Source: Streptomyces olivaceoviridis | GTDB lineage: Bacteria; Actinomycetota; Actinomycetes; Streptomycetales; Streptomycetaceae | Length of the DNA stretch: 64,000 nt | Reading direction: 5' to 3' | Assembly: GCF_014650115.1 (NCBI RefSeq) | Contig: NZ_BMUI01000024.1 | Span: 1-64,000 of the forward strand | Shown here: positions 50,841 to 59,101 of the stretch, piece by piece | How the letters are laid out: each line of letters starts with the position of its first letter | Numbering within the stretch: the first letter of the stretch is position 1 | Notes under the pieces: model-generated | What the model was told of the DNA's origin: nothing | Databases searched by the model: none | The model's input: the letters and a program-made list of their open reading frames with translations, nothing else | Position numbers and translations under genes: made by a program

Positions 50841-51533
50841 TCACTCGCCCTGCTCGTCGGTCTCGGTGTCCGGGGACGCGCCCTCCTCCAGCAGCCGCTC
50901 GGCGATGTCGTCGGACCAGTGCTGGGCCCAGGCGCGCAGGGCGGCGACGGCGGCCTCGTCCAGGCCGTGGCGGAGGAAGTCCCTGTCGGAGTAGAAGTCC
51001 GTGCCCGTCAGCCGGGACTGGAGGGTCGGCAGGTCGAACGGGTCATGGGCGTGCCGACGGCCCAGTTCCTCCAGGGCGGGCAGGGGGAACCGGGCCGCCG
51101 CGGCCTGCGCGTCGATGAGGTCGACGGCCGCGCCCCGGTCGTACAGGGCGCGGATCTTCGTGCCGACGGCGTCCGCCAGGGAGAGCGCCGGACCGTACCC
51201 GGTCAGTTCCGGCGGCTGCCAGAACGCCTCCTTGTGCAGCGCGAGCGCGCACGGCTCGCCGGTCGGCGGGTCCGTGACCGTCAGCTGTGCGGTGCGCGCG
51301 GTGACCGCGCCGGTCCGCACCCGCCGCCCCCGCGCCTCCAGGGCCGCGCCGACGGCACCGGCGATGTGCTCGATGGCCTCGGCGCTCTCGGTGGCGAAGT
51401 CCAGGTCGGCGTGCGGGCGGCGGAGCAGTCCGTGCGCCTGGAGGGCGTAGCCGCCGGCCAGGACCAGACCGTACGGGCCGCCCACGGCGACGACGTCCGC
51501 GAGGAGTCGGCGATGGGGTTCGGGGATGTCCAC
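50841..51533 (-). CDS. AbiEii/AbiGii-like nucleotidyltransferase
   Basis: A 230-residue protein of the MNT/AbiEii nucleotidyltransferase fold. The motif LVLAGGYALQAHGLLRRPHADLDFAT (two segments, residues about 23-48) gives the GG(Y/S) and the D-x-D metal pair. The rest is helical, with GTKIRALYDRGAAVDLID near residue 125 typical of AbiEii. In toxin-antitoxin pairs AbiEii nucleotidylates tRNA or other targets and is neutralised by AbiEi; no AbiEi-like regulator adjoins it here, so toxicity is doubtful. GTG at 51533. It lies between two tRNA synthetase genes. Confidence 0.85.
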   Translation of the reverse strand: MDIPEPHRRLLADVVAVGGPYGLVLAGGYALQAHGLLRRPHADLDFATESAEAIEHIAGAVGAALEARGRRVRTGAVTARTAQLTVTDPPTGEPCALALHKEAFWQPPELTGYGPALSLADAVGTKIRALYDRGAAVDLIDAQAAAARFPLPALEELGRRHAHDPFDLPTLQSRLTGTDFYSDRDFLRHGLDEAAVAALRAWAQHWSDDIAERLLEEGASPDTETDEQGE

Positions 51534-51707
51534 ACCAAGATCTTTCCGGCTTCCGGCCGCTCATGCGCGACGAGCGGCAACTTTCCCCGCCGCGGCGGCC
51601 ACTGAGGAGGTGTGGGGCACGTACGACAGCCCCCTGAGGACTCCTCCGTGGCAGCTCCCTCCCACCGCCGGTCCCTCCGCGGGCGGCGCGCCCTCGTCGT
51701 CTGCGGC

Positions 51708-51743
51708 GAAGGGCCCGGGGAGCGTGTGCTCCCCGGGCCCTTC
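51708..51743. terminator. terminator after metG
   Basis: GAAGGGCCCGGGGAGC (51708-51723), loop GTGT, GCTCCCCGGGCCCTTC (51728-51743): a perfect 16-bp stem, 16 bp beyond the metG stop. Confidence 0.93.
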
Positions 51744-51758
51744 CGCTCGTGCCACGGC

Positions 51759-53375
51759 TCAGGCGGCCGGCTTCTCCTCAAGGCGCGGGAAGAGGACCGC
51801 GCCCTTGGTGATCGTCGAACCCGCGGGCAGCTTGCCCCACTCGCCCGCGTCCTGGATCCGCTGCGTGGCCAGTGCGCCGAGGCCGGCCTCCGCGCCCAGG
51901 GAGTCCCAGAGCTTCTGGGAGGTCTCCGGCATGACCGGGTTCAGCAGCACGGCCACCGCGCGGAGGGCTTCCGCGGCCGTGTAGAGGATCGTCGCGAGGC
52001 GGGCCCTGCCCTCCTCGGACTCGTCCTTGGCCACCTTCCACGGCTCCTGCTCCGTGATGTAGCCGTTGACCTGCTTGACGAAGTCGAAGACGGCCAGGAT
52101 GCCGCCCTGGAAGTCCAGCTCCTCGCCGATGCGGCGGTCCGCCTCGGCCACGGCCTTGGCCAGGCCGTCGTGGACCGCCTTCTCCGCCTCGCCGTCGGCG
52201 GCCGACTCCGGCAGCGTGCCGCCGAAGTACTTGCCGACCATGGCGGCCACGCGGGAGGCGAGGTTGCCGAAGTCGTTGGCCAGCTCGGAGGTGTACCGGG
52301 CGGAGAAGTCCTCCCAGGAGAAGGAGCCGTCCTGGCCGAAGGCGATGGCCCGCAGGAAGTACCAGCGGTAGGCGTCCACGCCGAAGTGCGAGGTGAGGTC
52401 CTGCGGCTTGATGCCGGTCAGGTTCGACTTCGACATCTTCTCGCCGCCGACCATCAGCCAGCCGTTGGCCGCGATCCTGCCGGGGAGCGGGAGACCCTGC
52501 GCCATCAGCATGGCGGGCCAGATCACCGCGTGGAAGCGGAGGATGTCCTTGCCGACCAGGTGGACGTCGGCGGGGAACGTGGCCTCGAACTTCTCCTGGT
52601 TCTCGTTGTAGCCGACCGCCGTGGCGTAGTTGAGCAGCGCGTCGACCCACACGTAGATCACGTGCTTGTCGTCCCAGGGGATCGGGATGCCCCAGTCGAA
52701 GGTCGAGCGGGAGATGGAGAGGTCCTGGAGGCCCTGGCGGACGAAGTTCACGACCTCGTTGCGCGCGGACTCGGGCTGGATGAAGCCCGGGTTGGCCTCG
52801 TAGTGGGCGAGGAGCTTGTCGGTGTACTCGCTCAGCTTGAAGAAGTAGTTCTCCTCGCTGAGGATCTCCACCGGCTTCTTGTGGATCGGGCACAGCTTCT
52901 GGCCCGCGTACTCGCCCTCGCCGTCGAGCAGTTCGCCGGGGAGCTTGTACTCCTCGCAGCCGACGCAGTACGGGCCCTCGTAGCCGCCCTTGTAGATCTC
53001 GCCCTTGTCGTACAGGTCCTGGACGAATTCCTGGACGCGGTCGGTGTGCCGCTTCTGCGTGGTGCGGATGAAGTCGTCGTTCGCGATCTCCAGGTGCTCC
53101 CAGAGAGGCTTCCAGGCCTCGGTGACGAGCTTGTCCGCCCACTGCTGGGGCGTGACCCCGTTCGCCTCGGCCGTGCGCATGATCTTCTGACCGTGCTCGT
53201 CCGTGCCGGTGAGGTACCACACCTTCTCGCCGCGCTGACGGTGCCAGCGGGTGAGCACGTCGCCTGCGACGGTCGTATAGGCGTGGCCCAGGTGAGGAGC
53301 GTCGTTGACGTAGTAGATGGGGGTGGAGACGTAGTACGCCTTGCCACCCTGCTTCTCGGATCCAGTGGCCGCCAT
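51759..53375 (-). CDS. metG: methionyl-tRNA synthetase
   Basis: Class I synthetase charging initiator and elongator tRNA-Met, 538 residues. The HIGH-type motif is HLGHAY (about residues 29-34) and the KMSKS loop is EKMSKSN (about residue 315). The zinc-knuckle region reads YCVGCEEYKLPGE...LCPIHKKP, in which the second pair is C-x-x-H rather than C-x-x-C. The C-terminal anticodon domain is present, but there is no C-terminal dimerisation (EMAP-like) domain. ATG at 53375. Terminators on both sides make it monocistronic. Confidence 0.97.
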   Translation of the reverse strand: MAATGSEKQGGKAYYVSTPIYYVNDAPHLGHAYTTVAGDVLTRWHRQRGEKVWYLTGTDEHGQKIMRTAEANGVTPQQWADKLVTEAWKPLWEHLEIANDDFIRTTQKRHTDRVQEFVQDLYDKGEIYKGGYEGPYCVGCEEYKLPGELLDGEGEYAGQKLCPIHKKPVEILSEENYFFKLSEYTDKLLAHYEANPGFIQPESARNEVVNFVRQGLQDLSISRSTFDWGIPIPWDDKHVIYVWVDALLNYATAVGYNENQEKFEATFPADVHLVGKDILRFHAVIWPAMLMAQGLPLPGRIAANGWLMVGGEKMSKSNLTGIKPQDLTSHFGVDAYRWYFLRAIAFGQDGSFSWEDFSARYTSELANDFGNLASRVAAMVGKYFGGTLPESAADGEAEKAVHDGLAKAVAEADRRIGEELDFQGGILAVFDFVKQVNGYITEQEPWKVAKDESEEGRARLATILYTAAEALRAVAVLLNPVMPETSQKLWDSLGAEAGLGALATQRIQDAGEWGKLPAGSTITKGAVLFPRLEEKPAA

Positions 53376-53421
53376 AAGTCGAAATCCTACTGGCCCGCCG
53401 GAGATCGACTCACATGCGTTT

Positions 53422-53449
53422 CGGGGGGTGGACGGGTGTCCACCCCCCG
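53422..53449. terminator. terminator after the VWA protein gene
   Basis: CGGGGGGTGGAC (53422-53433), loop GGGT, GTCCACCCCCCG (53438-53449): a perfect 12-bp stem just past the stop codon on the minus strand. Confidence 0.9.
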
Positions 53450-53456
53450 GTGGGGC

Positions 53457-55154
53457 TCACGGGCGCCAGGTGGCCAGTACGCCCTCGTAGAGCTCCGTGT
53501 CGGTGAGCTCGCGCGGGGTCGGGCCCGCGTGGAAGAAGGACGTGTTGCCGGTCTTCAGCTTGCGGAGGTAGTCGAAGGCCTTGTTGTCGTGGTCGCCGAA
53601 GGCGACGAAGGAGAAGAAGAGGGCGGGGTGCCGGGTGGCGGCCTCGGTGAGCGACTGGGTGGCGGGGGTCTTGGCGTCCGGGGCGCCGTCGGTCTGGAAC
53701 ACGACCAGGGCGGGGGTGCCGGGGGCGGCGTTCTCCTCGTAGTGCGTGACGACGGCCTCTACGGCGGCGTGGTAGCTGGTGCGGCCCATGCGGCCGAGGC
53801 CGGCGTGCACGTCGTCGATCTTCGTCTCGTGGTCCGGGGTGAGGGTGAGGTCGGCGGTGCCGTCGACCTCCGTGGAGAAGAAGACGACGTGGACCGTGGC
53901 CTCGGGGTCGAGGTGGGCGGCGAGGGCGAGGGTCTGGTCGGCGAGGGCCTGGGCGGAGCCGTCCTTGTAGTACGGCCGCATGCTCGCGGAGCGGTCGAGG
54001 ACGAGGTAGACCTTGGCGCGGGTGCCGGTGAGGTCGGTCTTCTTGAGGGTGGTCGTGGCGGCCTTGTAGGCGGTGGTGAGGGACGGGGTGCGGTTCCGTA
54101 CCCGGGTGAGCGGGACGGCCGGCTGGGGCTTGGGCTCCGCCTCGGCTTCGCCGGTTGCCTGCGGCGCCGCTGCCGTGGCGGGTGCGGGCTCCGGTGCGGG
54201 TGCGGGTGCGGGTGCCGGGTCCTGGTCCGCCTCGGCTTCGCCGGTTGCCTGCGGCGCCGAGTCCGCCTCGGCTTCGCCTTCGGCGTCCGGGTTCCCACCC
54301 GCACCACCCGTGCGGCTTTCGTCGTCGGCTGCGGGTGGCCCCTGGGGGGTGTCCTCGCCGTCGGCGGCCTGCGGGGCGGTGGTCGTCTCGGCGGCTACGG
54401 CCGCTTCGTCGGCCTCCGCTTCCGCGTCCGCCTCCGCCGTAGCAGCAACCTCCACCTCTGCCTCCGGCTCCGGCTCGGTCGCCGGTTCCGCTTCTGTCGG
54501 AGCCGCAGCCTTCGCTTCCGCCTCCGGCTCGGTCGCCGGTTCCGCCTCTGCCTCCGGCTCGGTTGTCTCCGTGCCGGCCGCCGACTCGGGCTCAGGCTCC
54601 TCGGTCGTTTCCTCGGTCTTCGGCTCGGCTTCCTCGGTCGGCTGCTCGGCCTTCGGCTCGGGCTCCTCGGTCGGCTGCTCGGCCTTCGGCTCGGGCTCCT
54701 CGGTCGGCTGCTCGGCCTTCGGCTCGGGCTCCTCGGTCGGCTGCTCGGCCTTCGGCTCGGGCTCCTCGGTCGGCGGCTCGGGCTCTGTCGGAGTTGTCGG
54801 CGCGGTGTTCTCGTCCGTCTCGGCCGGAGGCTGCTGGTCGGGCTTGTCCTCGGGGCGGGCGGGGGTGGGCGCTTCGCTCTTCTCCTCCTCGGCCGTCACC
54901 GGGTCCGTCTCCTCGGTCCCGGCCGGAGTCGGGTCCGCCGGCTGGGCAGGGGCGGTCTTCACCTTGTCGAAAGCCGCTGCCACCAGCTCGTGTTCCTCGG
55001 CCGCCGCCACCGGTTCGTGTTCCTCGGTGGGGGTGCGGCGGGGTTCCGGGACCGAGGGGGAGTGCGCGGGGGTCTCGGTCGCACCCTCCGGCTCGGTGGC
55101 TCGTGCTTTGCGTGAGCGGCCGAACGCGTTCCGCAGGAGAGTGAGAATGCCCAT
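53457..55154 (-). CDS. VWA domain protein with long acidic repeat-rich N-terminal region
   Basis: A 565-residue protein. The C-terminal von Willebrand A domain (about residues 365-560) has a complete MIDAS start DRSASM, TSYHAAVE and FQTDGAPD, and resembles the VWA domains of tellurite/stress proteins such as TerF/TerY. The first 20 residues (GILTLLRNAFGRSRKA) form a basic amphipathic segment. Residues about 30-345 are low-complexity Glu/Pro/Ala/Thr, including an 11-residue tandem repeat EEPEPKAEQPT. There is no signal peptide, so it is probably cytoplasmic, with the acidic region acting as an extended linker. Its exact role is unknown. Confidence 0.88.
   Translation of the reverse strand: MGILTLLRNAFGRSRKARATEPEGATETPAHSPSVPEPRRTPTEEHEPVAAAEEHELVAAAFDKVKTAPAQPADPTPAGTEETDPVTAEEEKSEAPTPARPEDKPDQQPPAETDENTAPTTPTEPEPPTEEPEPKAEQPTEEPEPKAEQPTEEPEPKAEQPTEEPEPKAEQPTEEAEPKTEETTEEPEPESAAGTETTEPEAEAEPATEPEAEAKAAAPTEAEPATEPEPEAEVEVAATAEADAEAEADEAAVAAETTTAPQAADGEDTPQGPPAADDESRTGGAGGNPDAEGEAEADSAPQATGEAEADQDPAPAPAPAPEPAPATAAAPQATGEAEAEPKPQPAVPLTRVRNRTPSLTTAYKAATTTLKKTDLTGTRAKVYLVLDRSASMRPYYKDGSAQALADQTLALAAHLDPEATVHVVFFSTEVDGTADLTLTPDHETKIDDVHAGLGRMGRTSYHAAVEAVVTHYEENAAPGTPALVVFQTDGAPDAKTPATQSLTEAATRHPALFFSFVAFGDHDNKAFDYLRKLKTGNTSFFHAGPTPRELTDTELYEGVLATWRP
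54619..54783 (-). repeat. 33-bp minisatellite in the VWA protein gene
   Basis: Exact or near-exact 33-bp units start at 54652, 54685, 54718 and 54751, with a diverged unit at 54619. Each encodes an 11-residue EEPEPKAEQPT unit. The copies at 54652-54750 look identical, so recent expansion is likely. A second direct repeat of about 33 bp (encoding APQATGEAEA) occurs at about 54136 and 54229. Confidence 0.92.
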
Positions 55155-55238
55155 GTGCGCAACCCTTCGTGAGGTGTAGCCGTCAATCCCTGGCCAGGAC
55201 GGACACGTAAGGTTAGCGGCCCCGGATTACGGGGGCGG

Positions 55239-57182
55239 TCAGCGCGGGGACGCGATCGAGCGGGCCGCCGCGACCTCCTGACGCAGGGGTTCCAGGACGC
55301 TGCCCGCCGGGCCGGTCAGGTCGGTGCGGACGGCGATGAGGGTCTCCGCGTTCCGTACGCCCTCCGACAGTTCCCGCAGTTGCAGGGTGACCTGGGTGAT
55401 CTCGGCCGTGGAGGGCGCCGCCGCCCCGTGGCGGACACGCACGCGGGCCGCCGTCGTGGCGTCCACGATCCGTTCCACGGCGACGACCAGCGGCCACCAC
55501 GCGGCGGCGCGCCGGCCGGTCGGCGGGGGTTCGGTCAGGGCCCGCTGGAACTCGGTGCGGATGACGGACAGGTCGCGGTAGAGGCGGCGGCGCATGCGGG
55601 CCCGGGCGGGCGGGTCGGCGTGCGGGCCGAAGGCGGCCTCGACGTACGCCGCCGTGTCGGCCACCGCGTCGGCGAGGCGGTCGCCGACCCGGGTGTGCCA
55701 GCTCTCGGGCCACAGGAGGTAGCCGGCGGTCAGGGCGATGGCGCAGCCCAGGAGGGAGTCGGCCAGCCGGGGCACCAGCAGGGCCGTGCCCTGGTGGTTG
55801 AGGACGTCGGACAGGATGAGGATCACCGGGGTGATGGCGGCGGTCTGGTAGCCGTAGCCCCGGGGGGTGAGGGCCGGGATGAGGGGGGCCAGGAGGAAGA
55901 GGACGGGGACGTCCCACCAGCCGAGCGGGACCTCGGCCAGCACCACCGCCGCGATCAGCAGACCGGCCACCGTGCCGAGCGCGCGCAGCAGCGCGCGGGA
56001 GAAGACCGAGCCGAAGTCGGGCTTGAGGACGAAGGTGATGGTCAGGGCGACCCAGTAGGAACGCGGGACGGGGATCAGGGAGACCAGGGCCTGCGCGATG
56101 CCGATGCAGACGGCGAGCCGTACGCCGTAGCGCCAGGAGTTGGCGGACAGTACGACGTTGCGGGCCGCGCGGGCGGTGCGGATGCCGAGGGCGGCCGGCC
56201 GGCCGAGGCGGTCGTCGATGCCCCGGGGGTCCACGTCGGGGGCGGTGACGACCTCGGCGGTGTGGCGCAGGGCATGGTCCACCGCCCGGGCCGTCTCCGT
56301 GGTCGGCACGGGCAGGTGCAGGGGCGGGAGGGTGCTCGCCCCGGTGGCGACGGCGTCGGCCAGGTGGCGGAAGGCTTCCGGGATCTCCGGGGGGAGCGGG
56401 CGGGCCGCCAGGTGGGCCGCGGGGGCCGCCTCGATCACCGGGGTGATCGCGTTCAGCTGGGCGAGGAGGCGGGTGAGGTCCGGGCTGCGGCCGTGGTGGC
56501 GGGCGCGCCGGGCCAGGATCAGGTCGTACGACTGGTTCAGGGAGTGGGTGACGGTGCGGCGGGCCGCCTCGTACTCCTCGGTGCGGTCGGTGCCGGCGGT
56601 GGCGAGGAGGGTGGCGACCGTGCGGTAGGTGGCCGCGACCGCGGCCCGTTCGGGCACGCCCGCGCGCAGCGGCCAGGCCAGCAGCCCGAAGGCGAGGACG
56701 AGGAGGCCGCCGCCGGTCAGCAGGGTCGGGGCGAGCCACCAGGGGGAGGGGAGCGGGAGTCCCGCGCCCACCACGCAGTTCAGCAGCAGGAGCAGGCCGG
56801 AGACCGAGGCGACCGCGCCGATCGTGGAGATCATGCCGGAGACCAGGGCGACGCCGGTGACCGCGGCCACCGCGTACCAGCCGTGCCCGTACACCAGGGT
56901 GCCCAGGGTCACGCCGACCGCGCCGAAGAACTGCGGTACGGCGATGTTGAGGACGCGCATGCGGTAGGCGTCGGCGGTGTCGCCGATGACGCCGGACAGG
57001 GCGCCCATGGAGGCGAGGGCGCCGTAGGCCGGGTGGCCGGCGGCGAGGCCGAGCGCCAGCGGGAGGGCCATGGCGAGGGCGGCGCGGGCCACGGCGGCCC
57101 CGTTGACGAGGGCCTGCTGGGGTTTGAGGTTCCGGACCAGCCAGTCGGGAGGGGTGAGGCTGATGGGGAACTCTCGCGACAT
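55239..57182 (-). CDS. FUSC family (aromatic acid exporter-like) membrane protein
   Basis: A 647-residue protein with two blocks of membrane helices (about residues 28-165 and 355-475), each followed by a helical cytoplasmic domain, typical of the FUSC/ArAE architecture (YccS, AaeB relatives). The second block contains RSYWVALTITFVLKPDFGSVFSRALLRALGT (in two segments), the best-conserved FUSC signature. Likely an efflux protein for aromatic or hydrophobic acids; the substrate is unknown. ATG at 57182. No membrane-fusion partner adjoins, as expected in Gram-positive bacteria. Confidence 0.9.
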   Translation of the reverse strand: MSREFPISLTPPDWLVRNLKPQQALVNGAAVARAALAMALPLALGLAAGHPAYGALASMGALSGVIGDTADAYRMRVLNIAVPQFFGAVGVTLGTLVYGHGWYAVAAVTGVALVSGMISTIGAVASVSGLLLLLNCVVGAGLPLPSPWWLAPTLLTGGGLLVLAFGLLAWPLRAGVPERAAVAATYRTVATLLATAGTDRTEEYEAARRTVTHSLNQSYDLILARRARHHGRSPDLTRLLAQLNAITPVIEAAPAAHLAARPLPPEIPEAFRHLADAVATGASTLPPLHLPVPTTETARAVDHALRHTAEVVTAPDVDPRGIDDRLGRPAALGIRTARAARNVVLSANSWRYGVRLAVCIGIAQALVSLIPVPRSYWVALTITFVLKPDFGSVFSRALLRALGTVAGLLIAAVVLAEVPLGWWDVPVLFLLAPLIPALTPRGYGYQTAAITPVILILSDVLNHQGTALLVPRLADSLLGCAIALTAGYLLWPESWHTRVGDRLADAVADTAAYVEAAFGPHADPPARARMRRRLYRDLSVIRTEFQRALTEPPPTGRRAAAWWPLVVAVERIVDATTAARVRVRHGAAAPSTAEITQVTLQLRELSEGVRNAETLIAVRTDLTGPAGSVLEPLRQEVAAARSIASPR

Positions 57183-57244
57183 GCGCCCATTATCGCCGGG
57201 TTGATCCATCCGGGTCGGGCCCGAGCGTGCAGAGTCCGGTTCCG

Positions 57245-58213
57245 TCAGCGCACGGTTCGGTCCCGCCGGTGCAGGGTGAGGTCCACGACGAGGGCGCGGT
57301 GGTCGGTGCCGGACACGCGCGGGAAGCGGGCGCCGGTGGCGGTGAAGTCCCGGGACACCAGCACGTGGTCGATCTGGGCGCCGATGACGGAGGCGGTGCG
57401 GGACGGCCAGGTCGGGGTGCGGTCGTGGCCGGCGAGGCGGGCCGCGTCGGTGAGGCCGGTGTCGAGGACGCGCCGGAAGGCCGCGTGGTCCTGGGAGGCG
57501 TTGAAGTCCCCGGCGAGGACCACGGGGCCGTCGTCGTGGGCGGCGGCGAAGGCGCGGAGCCGGGCGAGTTCGCGGCGCCACGGGCCCACCTGGTCCGGCA
57601 GCGGGGGCACGGTGTGGGCGAGCTGGAGGCGTACGGCGTGTCCGCGCACGTCGGCCACGGCGCCGGGCATGCCCAGCGTGCCGCGGACGCCCGCGGCGGG
57701 TCCGAGCGGGAAGCGGCTCAGGATGAGGGAGCCCTTGGAGCCGTCCTCCTCGACGGCCCGGCGGTGCGGGTAGACGCTCGCGAAGTCCCCTTCCAGGGTG
57801 GCCCGGCAGCCGGAGGCGCACTCCTGGACGAAGACCACGTCCGGCCGCCGGTCGCGCAGGACCGGGACCAGGGCGGCCGTGCCGCGGCCGAACTCGACGT
57901 TGGCGGTGAGCACGCGGAGCCGGGCGAGGGGCGGTCCGCCGGGCTCGGCGGTCTTGCCGTACGGCTCCAGGTACCAGGCGAGCAGGCCGAGGACGGCGAC
58001 CCCCCAGACCAGGCCCGGCCACCAGCGGGCGAGCAGCGCGCACAGCAGCGCGAAGCCGGCCGGCGCGAGCAGCCAGGGCAGGAAGGCGAGCAGCTGGGGT
58101 ACGGGGGTGATGCCGTCGGTGTCGGCGACCCGGCAGCCGACGACCACGCTCACCCCGGCGAGCAGCAGCCCGGCGCACCAGGCGCCGAGCCCGCGTCCGG
58201 AGCGCTGGGTCAC
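57245..58213 (-). CDS. membrane-anchored endonuclease/exonuclease/phosphatase family protein
   Basis: A 322-residue protein. Two or three N-terminal membrane helices (about residues 8-85) lead to an EEP domain on the outside. Active-site motifs are LTANVEFGRG (Asn), VVFVQECASG (Glu), VLAGDFNASQDH (Asp-x-Asn), IDHVLVS (Asp) and SGTDHRALV (terminal Asp-His). Such proteins are extracellular phosphodiesterases or nucleases; the substrate is not known. GTG at 58213 begins VTQRSGRG. The next gene upstream ends 18 bp away on the same strand, so they may be cotranscribed. Confidence 0.88.
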   Translation of the reverse strand: MTQRSGRGLGAWCAGLLLAGVSVVVGCRVADTDGITPVPQLLAFLPWLLAPAGFALLCALLARWWPGLVWGVAVLGLLAWYLEPYGKTAEPGGPPLARLRVLTANVEFGRGTAALVPVLRDRRPDVVFVQECASGCRATLEGDFASVYPHRRAVEEDGSKGSLILSRFPLGPAAGVRGTLGMPGAVADVRGHAVRLQLAHTVPPLPDQVGPWRRELARLRAFAAAHDDGPVVLAGDFNASQDHAAFRRVLDTGLTDAARLAGHDRTPTWPSRTASVIGAQIDHVLVSRDFTATGARFPRVSGTDHRALVVDLTLHRRDRTVR

Positions 58214-58230
58214 GGGAGCGAGCCTACGTT

Positions 58231-59013
58231 TCAGTCGTCCAGCCGCGCCAGGAATCCCGCCAGTGCGCGGTTGAACTCCTCGGGTCGTTCCAGGTTGGGC
58301 AGATGGGCGGCGCCCTCGACGACGCGCAGGACGGAGTCGGGGAGGGACGCGTGCATCGCCTCGGCGCCGGCGACCGGGGTGTAGGTGTCGTCGGCGCCGA
58401 CCAGGACGAGGGCGGGCACGGGCAGCGTCGCCAACAGGGCCCGGTAGTCGGGGCGTTCGGCCCGGCCGCGCAGCGCTGCGGCGGCGCCCCGCGGGGAGGT
58501 GGCCGTCATCATGCGGTGCACATGGGCCTTGACCTCGGGGTCGGCGTAGGGGGCGACCATCCTCTCCAGCACCTCGTCGGCGTAGCCGCGCATGCCCTCG
58601 GCGAGCAGCCGGTCGGCCATGGCCTCGCGGCCCCGCCGGCCCTCGGGGGTCTCGGCCTCGGGGAAGGTGTCGGCGAGGACGAGGCCCCGGATCCGGTCGC
58701 CGGAGCGGGCGGCGCACTCCATGGCGATCTGGCCGCCCATGGACAGGCCGGCGAGGACGAAGGCGTCCACGCCCAGGTGGTCCAGGAGGTCCGCGATGTC
58801 CTGGGCGTGGCGGGCGAGCGGGACCTTGCCGGGGGTCACGGGGGAGGCGCCGTAGCCGCGCAGGTCGGGGGCGATCACCCGACGGGTCGCGGCGAACGCG
58901 GTGAGCTGCGGCTGCCACATCGTGCGGTCGAAGGGGTGGCCGTGGACGAGGACGAGGGGGACCCGGGAGGGGATTCCGGGGTCTTTGTCCTCGAATGCGA
59001 GGAAGGGGGGCAT
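58231..59013 (-). CDS. alpha/beta hydrolase
   Basis: A 260-residue alpha/beta hydrolase. The oxyanion segment VHGHPFDRTMW is near residue 24, the nucleophile elbow GLSMGG near residue 91, the acid Asp in VGADDTYTP near residue 208 and the base His in EGAAHLPNLE near residue 237. Similar to 3-oxoadipate enol-lactonase-like members, but the substrate is unspecified. It is divergent from a MocR regulator with a shared 88-bp gap containing direct repeats, so its expression is probably under that regulator (inference). Confidence 0.9.
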   Translation of the reverse strand: MPPFLAFEDKDPGIPSRVPLVLVHGHPFDRTMWQPQLTAFAATRRVIAPDLRGYGASPVTPGKVPLARHAQDIADLLDHLGVDAFVLAGLSMGGQIAMECAARSGDRIRGLVLADTFPEAETPEGRRGREAMADRLLAEGMRGYADEVLERMVAPYADPEVKAHVHRMMTATSPRGAAAALRGRAERPDYRALLATLPVPALVLVGADDTYTPVAGAEAMHASLPDSVLRVVEGAAHLPNLERPEEFNRALAGFLARLDD

Positions 59014-59040
59014 GGCGACGACCCTAGGGTGCCGCCCTGG

Positions 59041-59074
59041 CTCGGTGCAATAAGATCTTTGCCCTCGGTGCAAT
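59041..59074. promoter_or_regulatory. direct-repeat operator between alpha/beta hydrolase and MocR genes
   Basis: Two exact copies of CTCGGTGCAAT at 59041-59051 and 59064-59074, 23 bp apart start to start (about two helical turns). MocR/PdxR-type regulators commonly bind spaced direct repeats, and a regulator of that family is encoded 28 bp away. Confidence 0.72.
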
Positions 59075-59101
59075 CCAACCGGACCGGGAACAGGGGGAGT
59101 T

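Noticed and set aside
51612..55115. Plus-strand open frame of about 1167 codons
   Set aside because: It is the complement of metG and the VWA gene. High GC and repeats keep it open; its product is Leu/Gly/Arg low-complexity without domains.
54073..55179. Plus-strand Ser/Ala/Gly-rich frame opposite the VWA gene
   Set aside because: It is the mirror of the Glu/Pro/Ala repeats on the minus strand; no start context or family motif.
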